Source of the DNA: UBA9980 sp964436235
GTDB lineage: Bacteria; Muiribacteriota; UBA9980
Assembly: GCA_964436235.1 (NCBI GenBank)
Contig: CAYTCW010000005.1
Location: forward strand, 1-64,000
Reading direction: 5' to 3'
Length of the DNA: 64,000 nt
Each line of letters begins with the position of its first letter. Positions within the stretch are counted from its first letter, which is position 1. The translations under genes and the position numbers were made by a program. Shown piece by piece: positions 54,229 to 62,800 of the stretch. Below the pieces are notes generated by a model, which ran no database searches, had not been told where the DNA came from, and saw only the letters and a list, made by a program, of their open reading frames with translations.

Positions 54229-54283
54229 CTAATTCAAGTGACTTAAGATGCGATAATTATCAGGCAATGGAGGTGCTATCAGT

Positions 54284-54394
54284 ATGCAGAGTAATGAAAA
54301 GTGTGTAATAACAGTCGATTTCGACGGCATAACCAACTGGCCTGTCAATGATGAAACCGAACAGGATGAACATTACTATTCGGTAGATATGTAA
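54284..54394 (+). CDS. 36-residue acidic small protein behind a sigma-54 promoter
   Basis: A short ORF with a strong GGAGGTG ribosome-binding site eight bases before the ATG. The peptide has one Cys (C7), a short beta-like stretch CVITVDFDGITNW and a strongly acidic tail ending in SVDM. No signal peptide, transmembrane segment or known family is visible. Strict promoter-site-ORF spacing suggests a genuine gene induced under an RpoN-controlled condition. It could be a regulatory peptide, but a leader role is equally possible. A hairpin terminator lies 120 bp downstream. Confidence 0.55.
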   Translation: MQSNEKCVITVDFDGITNWPVNDETEQDEHYYSVDM

Positions 54395-54512
54395 CAACAT
54401 TTAATCATAATGAATATTTTTTAATCAGGCGCTTCTTCGCAATGCTTAAAAATTGTTCATTTTTATTTCAGTTAAGTGGGCTAATGCCCTTTGTTGAGCG
54501 ATCAACACAAAC

Positions 54513-54547
54513 AAATCCGGGACGAAATTTAATTTCGGCCCGGATTT
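54513..54547. terminator. Hairpin between convergent genes, probable bidirectional terminator
   Basis: Arms of 17 bp (AAATCCGGG start at 54513, CCCGGATTT end at 54547) with one mismatch and a very short AT loop. The T tract is poor on both strands (TTTGACTTTATAT on plus). It lies between the 36-residue ORF and the convergent BI-1 gene and would serve both. Confidence 0.6.
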
Positions 54548-54663
54548 GACTTTATATATTCATTTTTTTTCTTTGAAAATAAACCGCCCCGGCTTAAACT
54601 ATACTTTTATTTTTATCTTAATCGCTTTGCCGGAACCGCTTAATCAGTTAACCGCCCCGACGC

Positions 54664-55398
54664 TTAATTATTTCTTCTATCGCCGAAAAGTCTTAATAAA
54701 TAAAGGAAAAGATTAATGAAATCGAGGTAAAGAATTAAAGCGCCCATTATGGCCTCTTTTTGATCTTCTTCGGTGCCCTCGTTACCGATTACATTCATTT
54801 CTTTTATACGCTGAGTGTCATAAGCGGTAAGACCGACGAAAATAAAAATTCCAAGATATGTGGTTATCCAGTAAATTGTAGAGCTGGCCATAAATATATT
54901 GAAGATCGAAGCTATTATTAGACCGATTAAAAGCATAAAGCATAAATTGCCGATAGTCGAAAGATCCGATTTAGTAAAATAGCCGTAAGCGCTCATTATA
55001 GCAAAAGTCGCCGCAGTAAGAAAAAAAGTGGAGGCTATCGAAGCCGAAGTATAAGCTAAAAACACAACCGAAAGCGTCAATCCGTTGACGAACGCATATA
55101 AAAAAAACACGGAAGTGGCCGCCTGGGCCGACATTCTCTGAATTCCAGCAGAAAGATACCATACAAGCGCAAGCTCGCCTATAATCAATCCGTAAAATAT
55201 CACAGGATTGCCGAAAATCATCTTCAGTAAAGGTATGCTCGAAGACACATACATAGCCGTGAGCGCCGTTAAAGTCAACGCCGCCGCCATCCACATATAA
55301 ACCTTGTTCATAAAACTTAACTGCTCAGCCGCTATGGCAGACGCACTCATAGAACCCTGAGCGGCTTCGCGCTGGAAATAATTAAATTGATGATCCAT
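54664..55398 (-). CDS. Bax inhibitor-1 (YccA/YbhL) family membrane protein
   Basis: 244 residues with seven transmembrane helices. The family signature is present: the N-terminal FMNKVYMWMAAALTLTALTA, the middle SVVFLAYTSASIASTFF, and the C-terminal IFVGLTAYDTQRIKEM followed by GALILYLDFINLFLYLLRL. Bacterial BI-1 proteins are pH-sensitive calcium-leak channels or modulators of membrane protease FtsH. A sigma-70 promoter and a GGGAGG ribosome-binding site precede it. It is a single-gene unit convergent with the sigma-54-controlled small ORF. Confidence 0.95.
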   Translation of the reverse strand: MDHQFNYFQREAAQGSMSASAIAAEQLSFMNKVYMWMAAALTLTALTAMYVSSSIPLLKMIFGNPVIFYGLIIGELALVWYLSAGIQRMSAQAATSVFFLYAFVNGLTLSVVFLAYTSASIASTFFLTAATFAIMSAYGYFTKSDLSTIGNLCFMLLIGLIIASIFNIFMASSTIYWITTYLGIFIFVGLTAYDTQRIKEMNVIGNEGTEEDQKEAIMGALILYLDFINLFLYLLRLFGDRRNN

Positions 55399-55436
55399 AA
55401 CTGCCTCCCTTTTTATTAATTGTTTTGATAAGGGCT

Positions 55437-55465
55437 ATTATAACAGTTATATCCAAAATTTTCAA
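55437..55465 (-). promoter_or_regulatory. Sigma-70 promoter of the BI-1 family gene
   Basis: On the minus strand TTGAAA (55460-55465), 17-bp spacer, TATAAT (55437-55442). The leader is about 30 nt and contains AAGGGAGG. Confidence 0.8.
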
Positions 55466-55555
55466 CTAAAAATCTAATTTTGATTTTTTCTGCGCACAAA
55501 ACGCTTAAATACAATTTTTTTCTGCCTTTAAAACATACCATCGATATATTTTAAA

Positions 55556-55585
55556 TTGACATAGCCGGATATTATGTGATAAGAT
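55556..55585 (+). promoter_or_regulatory. Sigma-70 promoter of the 174-residue secreted protein gene
   Basis: TTGACA (55556-55561), 18-bp spacer, TAAGAT (55580-55585), about 40 bp before the ATG at 55624. The leader carries AAGGGGGAG. Confidence 0.7.
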
Positions 55586-55623
55586 AAAAAATATATTCAT
55601 AACAAAACAAGGGGGAGCTAAAT

Positions 55624-56148
55624 ATGAAAAATAAGGTTTTGATTTTAATATTGATTTTTTCCGTTTTATTATCTTCTTCCGGTTTCGCGGCGGCCGCCGA
55701 ACTTAAAGTTCCCGAAGGCACGCTTATAAAAATCAGTCTCGAAACGCCGCTTTCATCACGAGTGAATAAAAAAGGTGAAATGGTTAAATTCAAGGTAGAT
55801 AAGGCCGTAAAAATCGCGTCAAAAACGCTCATCGAAAAAGGCGCTCTCGCACAGGCGCAGATAACCGAAGTGCGCGGTCCCGGAAAGTTCGGCCGCAACG
55901 CCAGGTTAAAATTAAAATTTTTATTCGTTATGAATAAAAACGGCAAGCAAGTCCCCATACACCTCGGCGAGCAAGCCGCTAAAATCAATAAGCAGGAAGG
56001 TTATGCAATCGGCGCTTCGGCCGGCGGATTCCTTCTGCTCGGCCCTATCGGCCTTCTCGGCGGCGCATTCGTGAAAGGAAAACACGTTGAATTAGATAAA
56101 GGCACGGAACTATTCGTCGAAGTCGATAAAGCAGAACAAAAAAAATAA
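55624..56148 (+). CDS. Secreted hypothetical protein with a glycine-rich hydrophobic segment
   Basis: 174 residues. A signal peptide (about 1-24, cleavage near AAAAE) precedes a beta-rich domain (about 25-110) with repeated charged strands, beginning KVPEGTLIKISLETPLSSRV. A Gly-rich hydrophobic stretch near 127-145 (IGASAGGFLLLGPIGLLGGAF) follows, which could insert in a membrane or act as a glycine zipper. The first domain resembles the small conjugation/TrbI-like or SH3-like folds of envelope proteins in layout only. It is monocistronic: its own promoter and terminator flank it. Confidence 0.75.
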   Translation: MKNKVLILILIFSVLLSSSGFAAAAELKVPEGTLIKISLETPLSSRVNKKGEMVKFKVDKAVKIASKTLIEKGALAQAQITEVRGPGKFGRNARLKLKFLFVMNKNGKQVPIHLGEQAAKINKQEGYAIGASAGGFLLLGPIGLLGGAFVKGKHVELDKGTELFVEVDKAEQKK

Positions 56149-56233
56149 AAACACTCCAACTTTCACATAAGCATTTTATATTAAACAGCCGCCAACGGAT
56201 AGTTTATTATTCATAACATAATTTGATTACGGC

Positions 56234-56267
56234 ACAGGATAAGGCGATTATCGCTTTATCCTGTTTT
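56234..56267 (+). terminator. Intrinsic terminator
   Basis: A 14-bp stem (56234-56247 with 56251-56264) with a TTA loop and a following TTTT. The single non-Watson-Crick position is a G-U pair in plus-strand RNA, which fits termination of the 55624 gene. Confidence 0.85.
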
Positions 56268-56353
56268 AATTCATCTTTACATTTATTTACATTCATTTTC
56301 ATAATTAATTTTACCCGTTATCCGATAGGTAAACCGGAGGGCAAAAATCAAGT

Positions 56354-57196
56354 ATGAAAAAAAATAGCATTTCAACTAAAAAAATATTTACTTCGTTGCT
56401 GACTCTGGCTTTATTATTAGCATTTTCAGGCCGCGCACTTTCAGCCGCGGCATTTGAAGCCGTCAAACTAAAATTATCCGTCGGCGGGCAACTTTTTGAC
56501 GATCCCGAAACCGATCGCGAAATCAAATCGTCAGATTCAGACAATCATAAGTTCAAATTATACTCTCCTGCAGACGCTGGCACCTCCGCAGCCGAAATTA
56601 AAAATACGGACTACAATGAAAAACTATCGGAGATCGTTAAAAAATACAACGAAAAACACCGCATCGCATACCTTGCCGCTATGGAAAAATACCGGCTCGA
56701 TAATCAAAAAGGCTTTGAAAATAAAGGCCCATTCAATAAAGGCGGACCGCGCCCGGATATGAAAGAAATGAACCGGATGGGAAGGCCCGATCACGACGTA
56801 AAAGTGCGCGGCGCAGAGCGCTCGTCAGATAATACGAAGTCGGGCATCACCAGATATACGCCTCCCGGTGAAAAAATCGACCCGCTATTCAGCCTCGAAC
56901 AGCCGGATCGTACAACGGACGCTTTTTCTTACGCCGGCAGCCTGATATTCGGCATGATAATGAAATATCCCGCCGAATATATAAAAAAATACGCGCAAAA
57001 TTACGCGAATAAAAATTATAAAAAACAGGTAGAACAGATCGGCCGAACCCGTCAAACACTTTCAGATGCATATCATAAACCCGTCAGGACGATCGAAAAC
57101 AGTATCTCAAAAAATTTCTTCAATGGCAATACCGGCGAAGTGAACCTGAATTTCTTTTATGTGCGCTCTACTATGGGAGTCCGCATAAATTATTAA
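56354..57196 (+). CDS. Secreted hypothetical protein
   Basis: 280 residues with a signal peptide (about 10-36, ending near LSAAAF). The mature part is hydrophilic. A charged middle region (about 95-165) is rich in Lys, Asn, Gly and Pro, and a more ordered C-terminal part (about 195-280) contains AEYIKKYAQNYANKNYKK. No domain or catalytic motif is recognised. The ribosome-binding site (GGAGG) is about 13 bases from the ATG. No promoter close to consensus was found. It is followed by a terminator facing the opposite strand. Confidence 0.7.
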   Translation: MKKNSISTKKIFTSLLTLALLLAFSGRALSAAAFEAVKLKLSVGGQLFDDPETDREIKSSDSDNHKFKLYSPADAGTSAAEIKNTDYNEKLSEIVKKYNEKHRIAYLAAMEKYRLDNQKGFENKGPFNKGGPRPDMKEMNRMGRPDHDVKVRGAERSSDNTKSGITRYTPPGEKIDPLFSLEQPDRTTDAFSYAGSLIFGMIMKYPAEYIKKYAQNYANKNYKKQVEQIGRTRQTLSDAYHKPVRTIENSISKNFFNGNTGEVNLNFFYVRSTMGVRINY

Positions 57197-57284
57197 CCTG
57201 AATTTTATCCCTATCTTCTAAATTATACAAATCTCATCGCCGGCGAATCTTGATAAAGCGTATCAAACTTAAAATGATCGCACA

Positions 57285-57323
57285 TAAAAAACGGGAGAAA
57301 GTTTTTAATAACTTCCTCCCGTT
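57285..57323 (-). terminator. Intrinsic terminator of the zinc-ribbon repeat gene
   Basis: Arms of 14 bp (57290-57303, 57310-57323) with a 6-nt loop. The one imperfect pair is G-U only in minus-strand RNA, and a run of six T follows on that strand, so it belongs to the minus-strand gene at 57392. Confidence 0.85.
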
Positions 57324-57391
57324 ATTTAGGTGCGATTTTAAATATTATTTTAATTTAATATCAATTAAATCGTTAATTAACTCCGATTTTA

Positions 57392-58744
57392 TTATTTGAT
57401 TTTTTCGAGCAGCTGCATTAAATCTGCATTAGAAAGAGCCGCTTCTTTGAGCCTTTTAACAAGAGTAGCTCTGGTGGCTTTTAATAAATCGGAATCTTTG
57501 AGTTTTTTATCGTTTAATGCAGCTGCAAATTTATTGATTTTTTCGATATTAAGACTGTTGATATCATCGCCGGTCAAATCGATCGAAGTGTTATTAACTT
57601 CGAGTTCAGCTTTAGCTTCGTTAATTTTAGCGAGCGTTTCTTCGTCGAAACGGGCCGCAGCGACTTTATTTTTACCCGATTTTTTAGAAGTTTTAGCGAG
57701 ATTATCTTCAAACGGCTGCTCATAGGCGCGCGGCGTTCCGAACTGGCCGTAAGGATATTGCGGATTAGCCGGCTGAGGATAATAAGGCGACGGCTGGCCG
57801 ACACTAACATACATGGCCTCGATGGCGCGGCGCGTTGATTGATAATAGGCTTTATTAGCGAGTTCCGCAAGTTCCGACACGGAGGTCATATAACGGGCGC
57901 CGGATAATAAAATTCTATCGGCTATTTCGTAATTAGATGCTTTATTCCAATACACTTTAAGATCATAAACACTCGGCCTGTCGCCAAGACGGCCGTACAT
58001 CGAATCCATATAGTCGAGAAGATTTTTGGCCGAATTAGCGTAATAAAATTTCGTAGTTACCCGCATCATGGCTTTTACCGAATTAAGACGGCGCACGGCA
58101 GTGAGGGCAAGAGCGTCGGCCTTTTCATACTGGCTGCATTTATCCCAGTAATAAATTATATCTTCGGGCGTAGCGTCAATAATTAAATCCTGACGGTTAA
58201 TGTTTTGTATTATGGCGTTAAAACTATCGTTATAATAGGCTTTAACGGCAAGACGGCAAATGCCTTTAAGCGAAGTCACGCGGCTTGCGCCGGCAACAAT
58301 TATATTATCGCCAGCCCTGTAATTCGACGCGCGGTCCCATTGCCTTAAAAGCTCGTCCACACTTTCACCGTAATTAGGCTGCGGCGGATAATACGGCGAA
58401 GGCGAAGGGGGAGCCGGCGGATAATAAGGCGGCTGAGGCTGCGGTGAAGGCGGATATGGATTTACATGCGGCGAGGGTGGAATGGGATTTGAAAAACCGC
58501 AGTAAGGACAGATATTGCTTCCCGGCGAATACGGGCCATTGTCGCCCTGCTGATTATATGTTCTTTTACACCTGTTGCACTGATGGGAGTGGCCGATATG
58601 AGCCGGATCGTAATGTTTACTTGTTTCCGACGATAAATCGATTTTAGCGGCCGTTACAGCCTTCTGCCCGGCGTCACAAACGCCGCTCGAAACAAATAAT
58701 GAAGCGCCTATAAATAAAACCGCCGCTTTTTTGAAAATACTCAT
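57392..58744 (-). CDS. Secreted zinc-ribbon protein with three internal repeats
   Basis: 450 residues with a signal peptide (about 1-25). A zinc-ribbon motif C-N-R-C-K ... C-P-Y-C lies about 56-83. A Pro/Tyr-rich linker (about 88-128) follows. Three helical repeats of about 70-80 residues begin LLRQWDRASNYRAGD, IIYYWDKCSQYEKAD and LKVYWNKASNYEIAD, each followed by a V-T-S-like turn and a K-x-Y-Y motif. A charged C-terminal helix domain (about 360-450) ends it. No known family. A cytoplasm-type zinc ribbon on a secreted protein is unusual. It has its own consensus promoter and terminator. Confidence 0.82.
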   Translation of the reverse strand: MSIFKKAAVLFIGASLFVSSGVCDAGQKAVTAAKIDLSSETSKHYDPAHIGHSHQCNRCKRTYNQQGDNGPYSPGSNICPYCGFSNPIPPSPHVNPYPPSPQPQPPYYPPAPPSPSPYYPPQPNYGESVDELLRQWDRASNYRAGDNIIVAGASRVTSLKGICRLAVKAYYNDSFNAIIQNINRQDLIIDATPEDIIYYWDKCSQYEKADALALTAVRRLNSVKAMMRVTTKFYYANSAKNLLDYMDSMYGRLGDRPSVYDLKVYWNKASNYEIADRILLSGARYMTSVSELAELANKAYYQSTRRAIEAMYVSVGQPSPYYPQPANPQYPYGQFGTPRAYEQPFEDNLAKTSKKSGKNKVAAARFDEETLAKINEAKAELEVNNTSIDLTGDDINSLNIEKINKFAAALNDKKLKDSDLLKATRATLVKRLKEAALSNADLMQLLEKIK

Positions 58745-58777
58745 TCAAATCCCCCCTGTTTTTAAAGTGATAGAACA

Positions 58778-58806
58778 ATTTTACATCAAATATTTGTCCA
58801 TGTCAA
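58778..58806 (-). promoter_or_regulatory. Sigma-70 promoter of the zinc-ribbon repeat gene
   Basis: On the minus strand TTGACA (58801-58806), 17-bp spacer, TAAAAT (58778-58783). The leader of about 30 nt has a run of six G before the ATG at 58744. Confidence 0.8.
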
Positions 58807-59015
58807 GTTTTCGCGCATTTTTATGGCTTTTATGGTTTCTGCTTATTTTTCAGCTGTTTTATCTTTATAATACCGTTCTATTTTTTTAAATTCAACCGGA
58901 ATTTATGAACCGCGCAAAGACCGTTTAAAAACCGTTTAAAGACCGCGACGGGGGAGAAGAAAGGACCAATGGCCCTCTCTTATCCCCCTGTGCCCCCTTT
59001 ACTCTCCCTGAATAT

Positions 59016-59064
59016 AAAACTGCGCAAATACGGCATACTTTGTATGCCGCATTTGCGCAGTTTT
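59016..59064. repeat. 49-bp palindrome with 23-bp arms
   Basis: Arms 59016-59038 and 59042-59064 around a TTT loop, with one mismatch. The core alternates GCGCAAAT and CGGCATAC. No T-run fits a terminator well, although TTTT ends the right arm. It is the strongest hairpin of the region and resembles an extragenic palindrome. Confidence 0.9.
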
Positions 59065-59071
59065 GCAGCAT

Positions 59072-59109
59072 CGAAATAAAAAGGCTATTACCATAGCCTT
59101 TTTATTTCG
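59072..59109. repeat. Perfect 17-bp palindrome
   Basis: Arms 59072-59088 and 59093-59109 with loop TACC, no mismatch. The arms contain a run of five A or T next to GGCTAT, so the hairpin could serve as a terminator on either strand. It is 7 bp from the previous palindrome. Confidence 0.9.
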
Positions 59110-59279
59110 GGCGGTATTTGCTGCCGGCTTCGAAGTTTTTCTTTCCTTCTCTTTAAGAAATGCCCTGCCATTAATTATTTCCTTTACATCACACTCTCTT
59201 CTCTTTTGTTTTGTTTTTTTCTGTTCTTTCTGTTCTCTTCTTCCTGCCATAAAGTTTTTTCATGACTATAGCGAATTTT

Positions 59280-59575
59280 GCCATCGCGCACGCTTTGCGT
59301 GCGCGATGGCGTTGCATTTACGCATCACCGGAATTTAATATTAATGCTCACGGTAAAACTTTAAAGCGTAACAACTTTTACTGTACTAATGAATTATTTA
59401 AAACATTTGTTTAAATTAAACTCAATTTATAAAGACTTTTATTCTACACAATTCATTTAATTTTTGGTAATGCCATTATTAAACTCGATTTGCATTAGTT
59501 TTTACCGTGAGCCGTTCAGTTAAATAGCAGTGATGCCATTGTTGCACCGCATGTGCGCGCAACGCGCGCACATGC
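59280..59575. repeat. REPIN/MITE-like inverted unit bounded by GC-rich hairpins
   Basis: A 14-bp-arm hairpin (59280-59310, loop TTT) and a 12-bp-arm hairpin (59549-59575, loop AAC) flank an imperfect inverted repeat. The left arm is 59309-59360 and the right 59497-59550. They share the core GCTCACGGTAAAA (59346-59358; complement near 59500-59512), GCATCAC, ATTTAA and GTTGCA-like patches at matching spacing. The interior (59361-59496) is AT-rich and has no ORF. The layout is that of two oppositely oriented extragenic palindromes, as in REPINs, or of a decayed MITE. No target-site duplication was identified. Confidence 0.6.
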
Positions 59576-59679
59576 AAACAAGCAAGCTGGCAGGAAACAA
59601 GAAAATAAGGAAGAAAATAAAAAAGCTATCGACCAGCTAACAACAATGCGTCAGACAATTTGCCGAAAGAGGGAGGGGT

Positions 59680-59724
59680 GAAGGGGAGGGAGAAAGGGTT
59701 GCTAACCTTTTCTCCCTCCCCTTC
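59680..59724. repeat. Purine/pyrimidine palindrome with 21-bp arms
   Basis: Arms 59680-59700 and 59704-59724 around GCT, with one G-U-compatible mismatch in plus-strand RNA. The left arm is pure purine apart from the inner TT, the right arm pyrimidine. It is only 24 bp upstream of the ankyrin-gene -35 box and has no U-run, so it is not a canonical terminator. Confidence 0.85.
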
Positions 59725-59748
59725 AAAAAAGAACTTTGAAGTGCCGTA

Positions 59749-59777
59749 TTGATTTTTAAGGTCTTATGCTATATAAT
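59749..59777 (+). promoter_or_regulatory. Sigma-70 promoter of the ankyrin gene
   Basis: TTGATT (59749-59754), 17-bp spacer, TATAAT (59772-59777). The leader to the ATG at 59820 is about 36 nt. Confidence 0.75.
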
Positions 59778-59819
59778 AAACTTAAAATTTTGCACTAATC
59801 CGGGCGGTCGTTTTATTCT

Positions 59820-62800
59820 ATGGCAATTAACTCCCAAATACTCGATATATCAGCGGCCTCGCCGTCTAAATTCAATAAATACGCTGTCATTCGGCGCGAA
59901 CCGATTTTAGACACTCACATGGAGCGCTACCTTCTTCAAAAAGATAAAGAAAAGGCCGTACTGAATTTTTATAAAAAACATACATCAAAAGAATCGGAAA
60001 CGCTTTTTAAGGCGCGCCAAAAAAACGCCGAAGCTCATCCCCGAAAAATATTAAAGATCCTAGAATACGGTTTTTACAAAAAAGTTCCCTGCTGGTATGA
60101 GATATGCCCTTATTCAAGATTCGGCCCGCTCGCCAATATTTTTAATACTGCGCGTACTTATTCGCGCCAGATAACTTTTTCCGCGATAACGGAAGGAATA
60201 TTTTCCATAATCGATTATTTCCACTCGCAAAATATGGCCCTGTTAAATCTAAAACCGTCGAATATAGTAATAAACAATTTATACCCGCTCGAACTCGTTA
60301 TAAAAGAAATCGATAAATTCGGCGAATCGAGCCCGGCTAACACCGCTTCAGATTATTATGATTTCGGGATCACTCTGTTAGATTTATTTTTAGGTTCGGA
60401 CCCTGACTGCAGTCCTGAAAGAGCTTATCTGATACATTCGATAACCGCGTCAGAAAACGGTATGCCGCAGCAGGTGCCGCGTCATTTAAAAAGCCTTCTG
60501 ACAGGATTAATGTGCGGGGCGCACGAAAAAAGATGGGGCGCGAACGAAGTAAAAAAATGGCTCGCTGAAGGCCATGGGCGCATCGAATTATTAAAGCATG
60601 AAGATGGAAATTCGTCGGCGGGCGCTAGCGGACGGGTATTTATACCGCCCGAAGAATATAAAAAAATCAATGAATTATTTAAACTGCCTTTAGAAATTAA
60701 AAACGGGCTATCAGACGCCATAAGACCGGATTATTTAAATTGCGCCGGAGAATTTATTAATCTGAAAAATGAAAACTTATTCATTACTTTAAAGGAAGCC
60801 GGAGAGTTTATAGAAGCCAACGCAGGAGCTAACTTTCCAAAAGAACGCTTATATGAAGATCTTGAAAGGACCGCCGGCTACTATAAAATATCTCAATGCA
60901 TCAAAAACGCCGCAGATTTGGCACTTTACGAAAGACTGTCGGGCCTGCTGAAAAAAATCACTCCCGAAACCGGCGGCGCTTATTTAAATAAAATTAAAAA
61001 CTATCTGCAGGCGATTTTATATAAAAATATACGCTGGAGCGCCGAAGATAAAAAAATCGCACGCGCGCTGCTTGATATCAAATGGGATATGGTAAATGAA
61101 AAAATATACGGCCGCAAAGCGGGCGCGGTTGAAAATAAATCTATAATAGCCGCGGCAGGCCTTTTACTATTAGCGGCATTCGCATATTCTCTATATGCCG
61201 AAAAGTATTACCTGATGTTATTTTGCATATTACTTTTAACGCATATAGCATATATAATATTTACCGCCCCCGATTACGAAAAAGTTTACACAACATGGCA
61301 GCTGCGCATAGACGAAGCCGGCGATCTATGCGCGCAAAGCCAAAAACTCGCCGCGGCAGGCTATAAAAATCATGCAACGCCCCAGCCGCCACGGACCAAA
61401 AACGCGTCTGCCGCAAGCAAAGACGCTGCTCGAAATTATTATCCGAACGCCGATACGCAGGAAATTTTTGACCGCTTCATCCACGCGATTAAAACGGGAA
61501 ATTATAAAGAAACTCAAAAACTAATACAGCGCGGGGCGGATATCAACGCTAAAGACGCCGGCGGCGCAAGCGCTCTTATATGGGCCGCCGACTCGGGCGA
61601 CCTGAAACTGATAAAACTATTAACCGGCTACGGCGCTGATATCAACGCCTGCGACAATCAGGGCGCAAGCGCGCTTATGTGGGCCGCATATAAAGGCAAT
61701 GAAAGCGCCGTAAAACTGCTTATAGACAACGGCGCCGCTAAAGATTCGCGCGACCTCGAAGGACATACGCCTTTAATGGCGGCCTGTTTCAATTCACACT
61801 CCGGCGCCGTCCGCGCGCTTTTAGACTATGGATGCGACGCGCGGGCCGCCGACTTCGCCGGCAACGGAGTTCTCGCCTATGCGAAAAATTCAGGTTGCGT
61901 CGATATAGCTGAAATGATAACCGATCATATAGACTCGGGCGCGGAGGCTGAAAATAAAAAAAACGCCATAGGCGGCATTATTTTTGACACGCTCTCAGAC
62001 TGCGGAGTGACCGACGCGTTCGAACTCATCAAAGCCGCCGTCACGGCCAATAAAAAAGCGGTACGCAATATTATTGAATCCGCCGACTCGGCCGACGCCT
62101 CCGGCTCGCGTTTTATAAAAGCCTGCGCAGCGGGCAATTACGACCTGGCGCGAAAAATGATAGATATTAAAATCGACATCAACGCGCGCGACCGTCGCGG
62201 TTACAGCGCGCTTATATGGGCGGTGGACAAAAAACGCGACCGGATAACGGATTTGCTTCTCGAAAACGGCGCGGACGTAGATGCGGCCGACAGTTACGGC
62301 TATAGCCCGCTTATATGGGCCATAGAGCGCAACGATCTTTGCTGCGTTAAAAAATTAATAGATCATAAAGCAGATATAGATCGCGCCGACAATAACGGCA
62401 TTACTCCGCTAATGTGGACGGTGATTAAAAAACGCCACGATATAGCTCGGACGCTCATAAAATCGGGATGCGACGCGGACAAATTCGACCACAAAGGATA
62501 CAGCGCGTTAAGCTACGCTATCGAGAAAAAACTCGATAATTTCATCGAACTTACCGCTGCGGCGTCGGCAAAACCGGCCATAGATAATCCTTTACCGCGG
62601 CCGTTTATACTCTGGGCGGCTGCCCGATCCAGGACGGCTTTAGTAAAACTCGCAGTAGCTCGCGGGGCCGAACTTAACGCAAAAGACGAGTACGGCCGCA
62701 CCGCCCTTATGCACTGCATAAATTCAAGAAATATCGACGCCGTCGCTCTTTTAATCAATAGCGGGGCGGATATCAATCTGTGTGACAACTCCGGCGCCGG

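Larger units (their letters stand above)
58807..59748. other. Non-coding, palindrome-rich intergenic region
   Basis: About 940 bp without a credible gene. It holds short direct repeats (CCGTTTAAA twice near 58920-58940), a pyrimidine-rich plus strand around 59140-59250, and five long palindromes listed separately. Short frames crossing it are low-complexity and read through the hairpins. It lies between a minus-strand promoter (58778) and a plus-strand promoter (59749). Confidence 0.8.

Noticed and set aside
54284..54394. RiPP or bacteriocin precursor
   Set aside because: No modification, transporter or protease gene adjacent, only one Cys and no leader-like double-Gly motif.
58999..59338. 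Two overlapping short ORFs, one on each strand
   Set aside because: They read through long palindromes and a purine/pyrimidine-biased tract, have low-complexity charged products and no ribosome-binding site.
59280..59575. Integron attC site
   Set aside because: No R-box or L-box core sites and no integrase or cassette genes; the inverted repeat structure fits a REPIN/MITE better.
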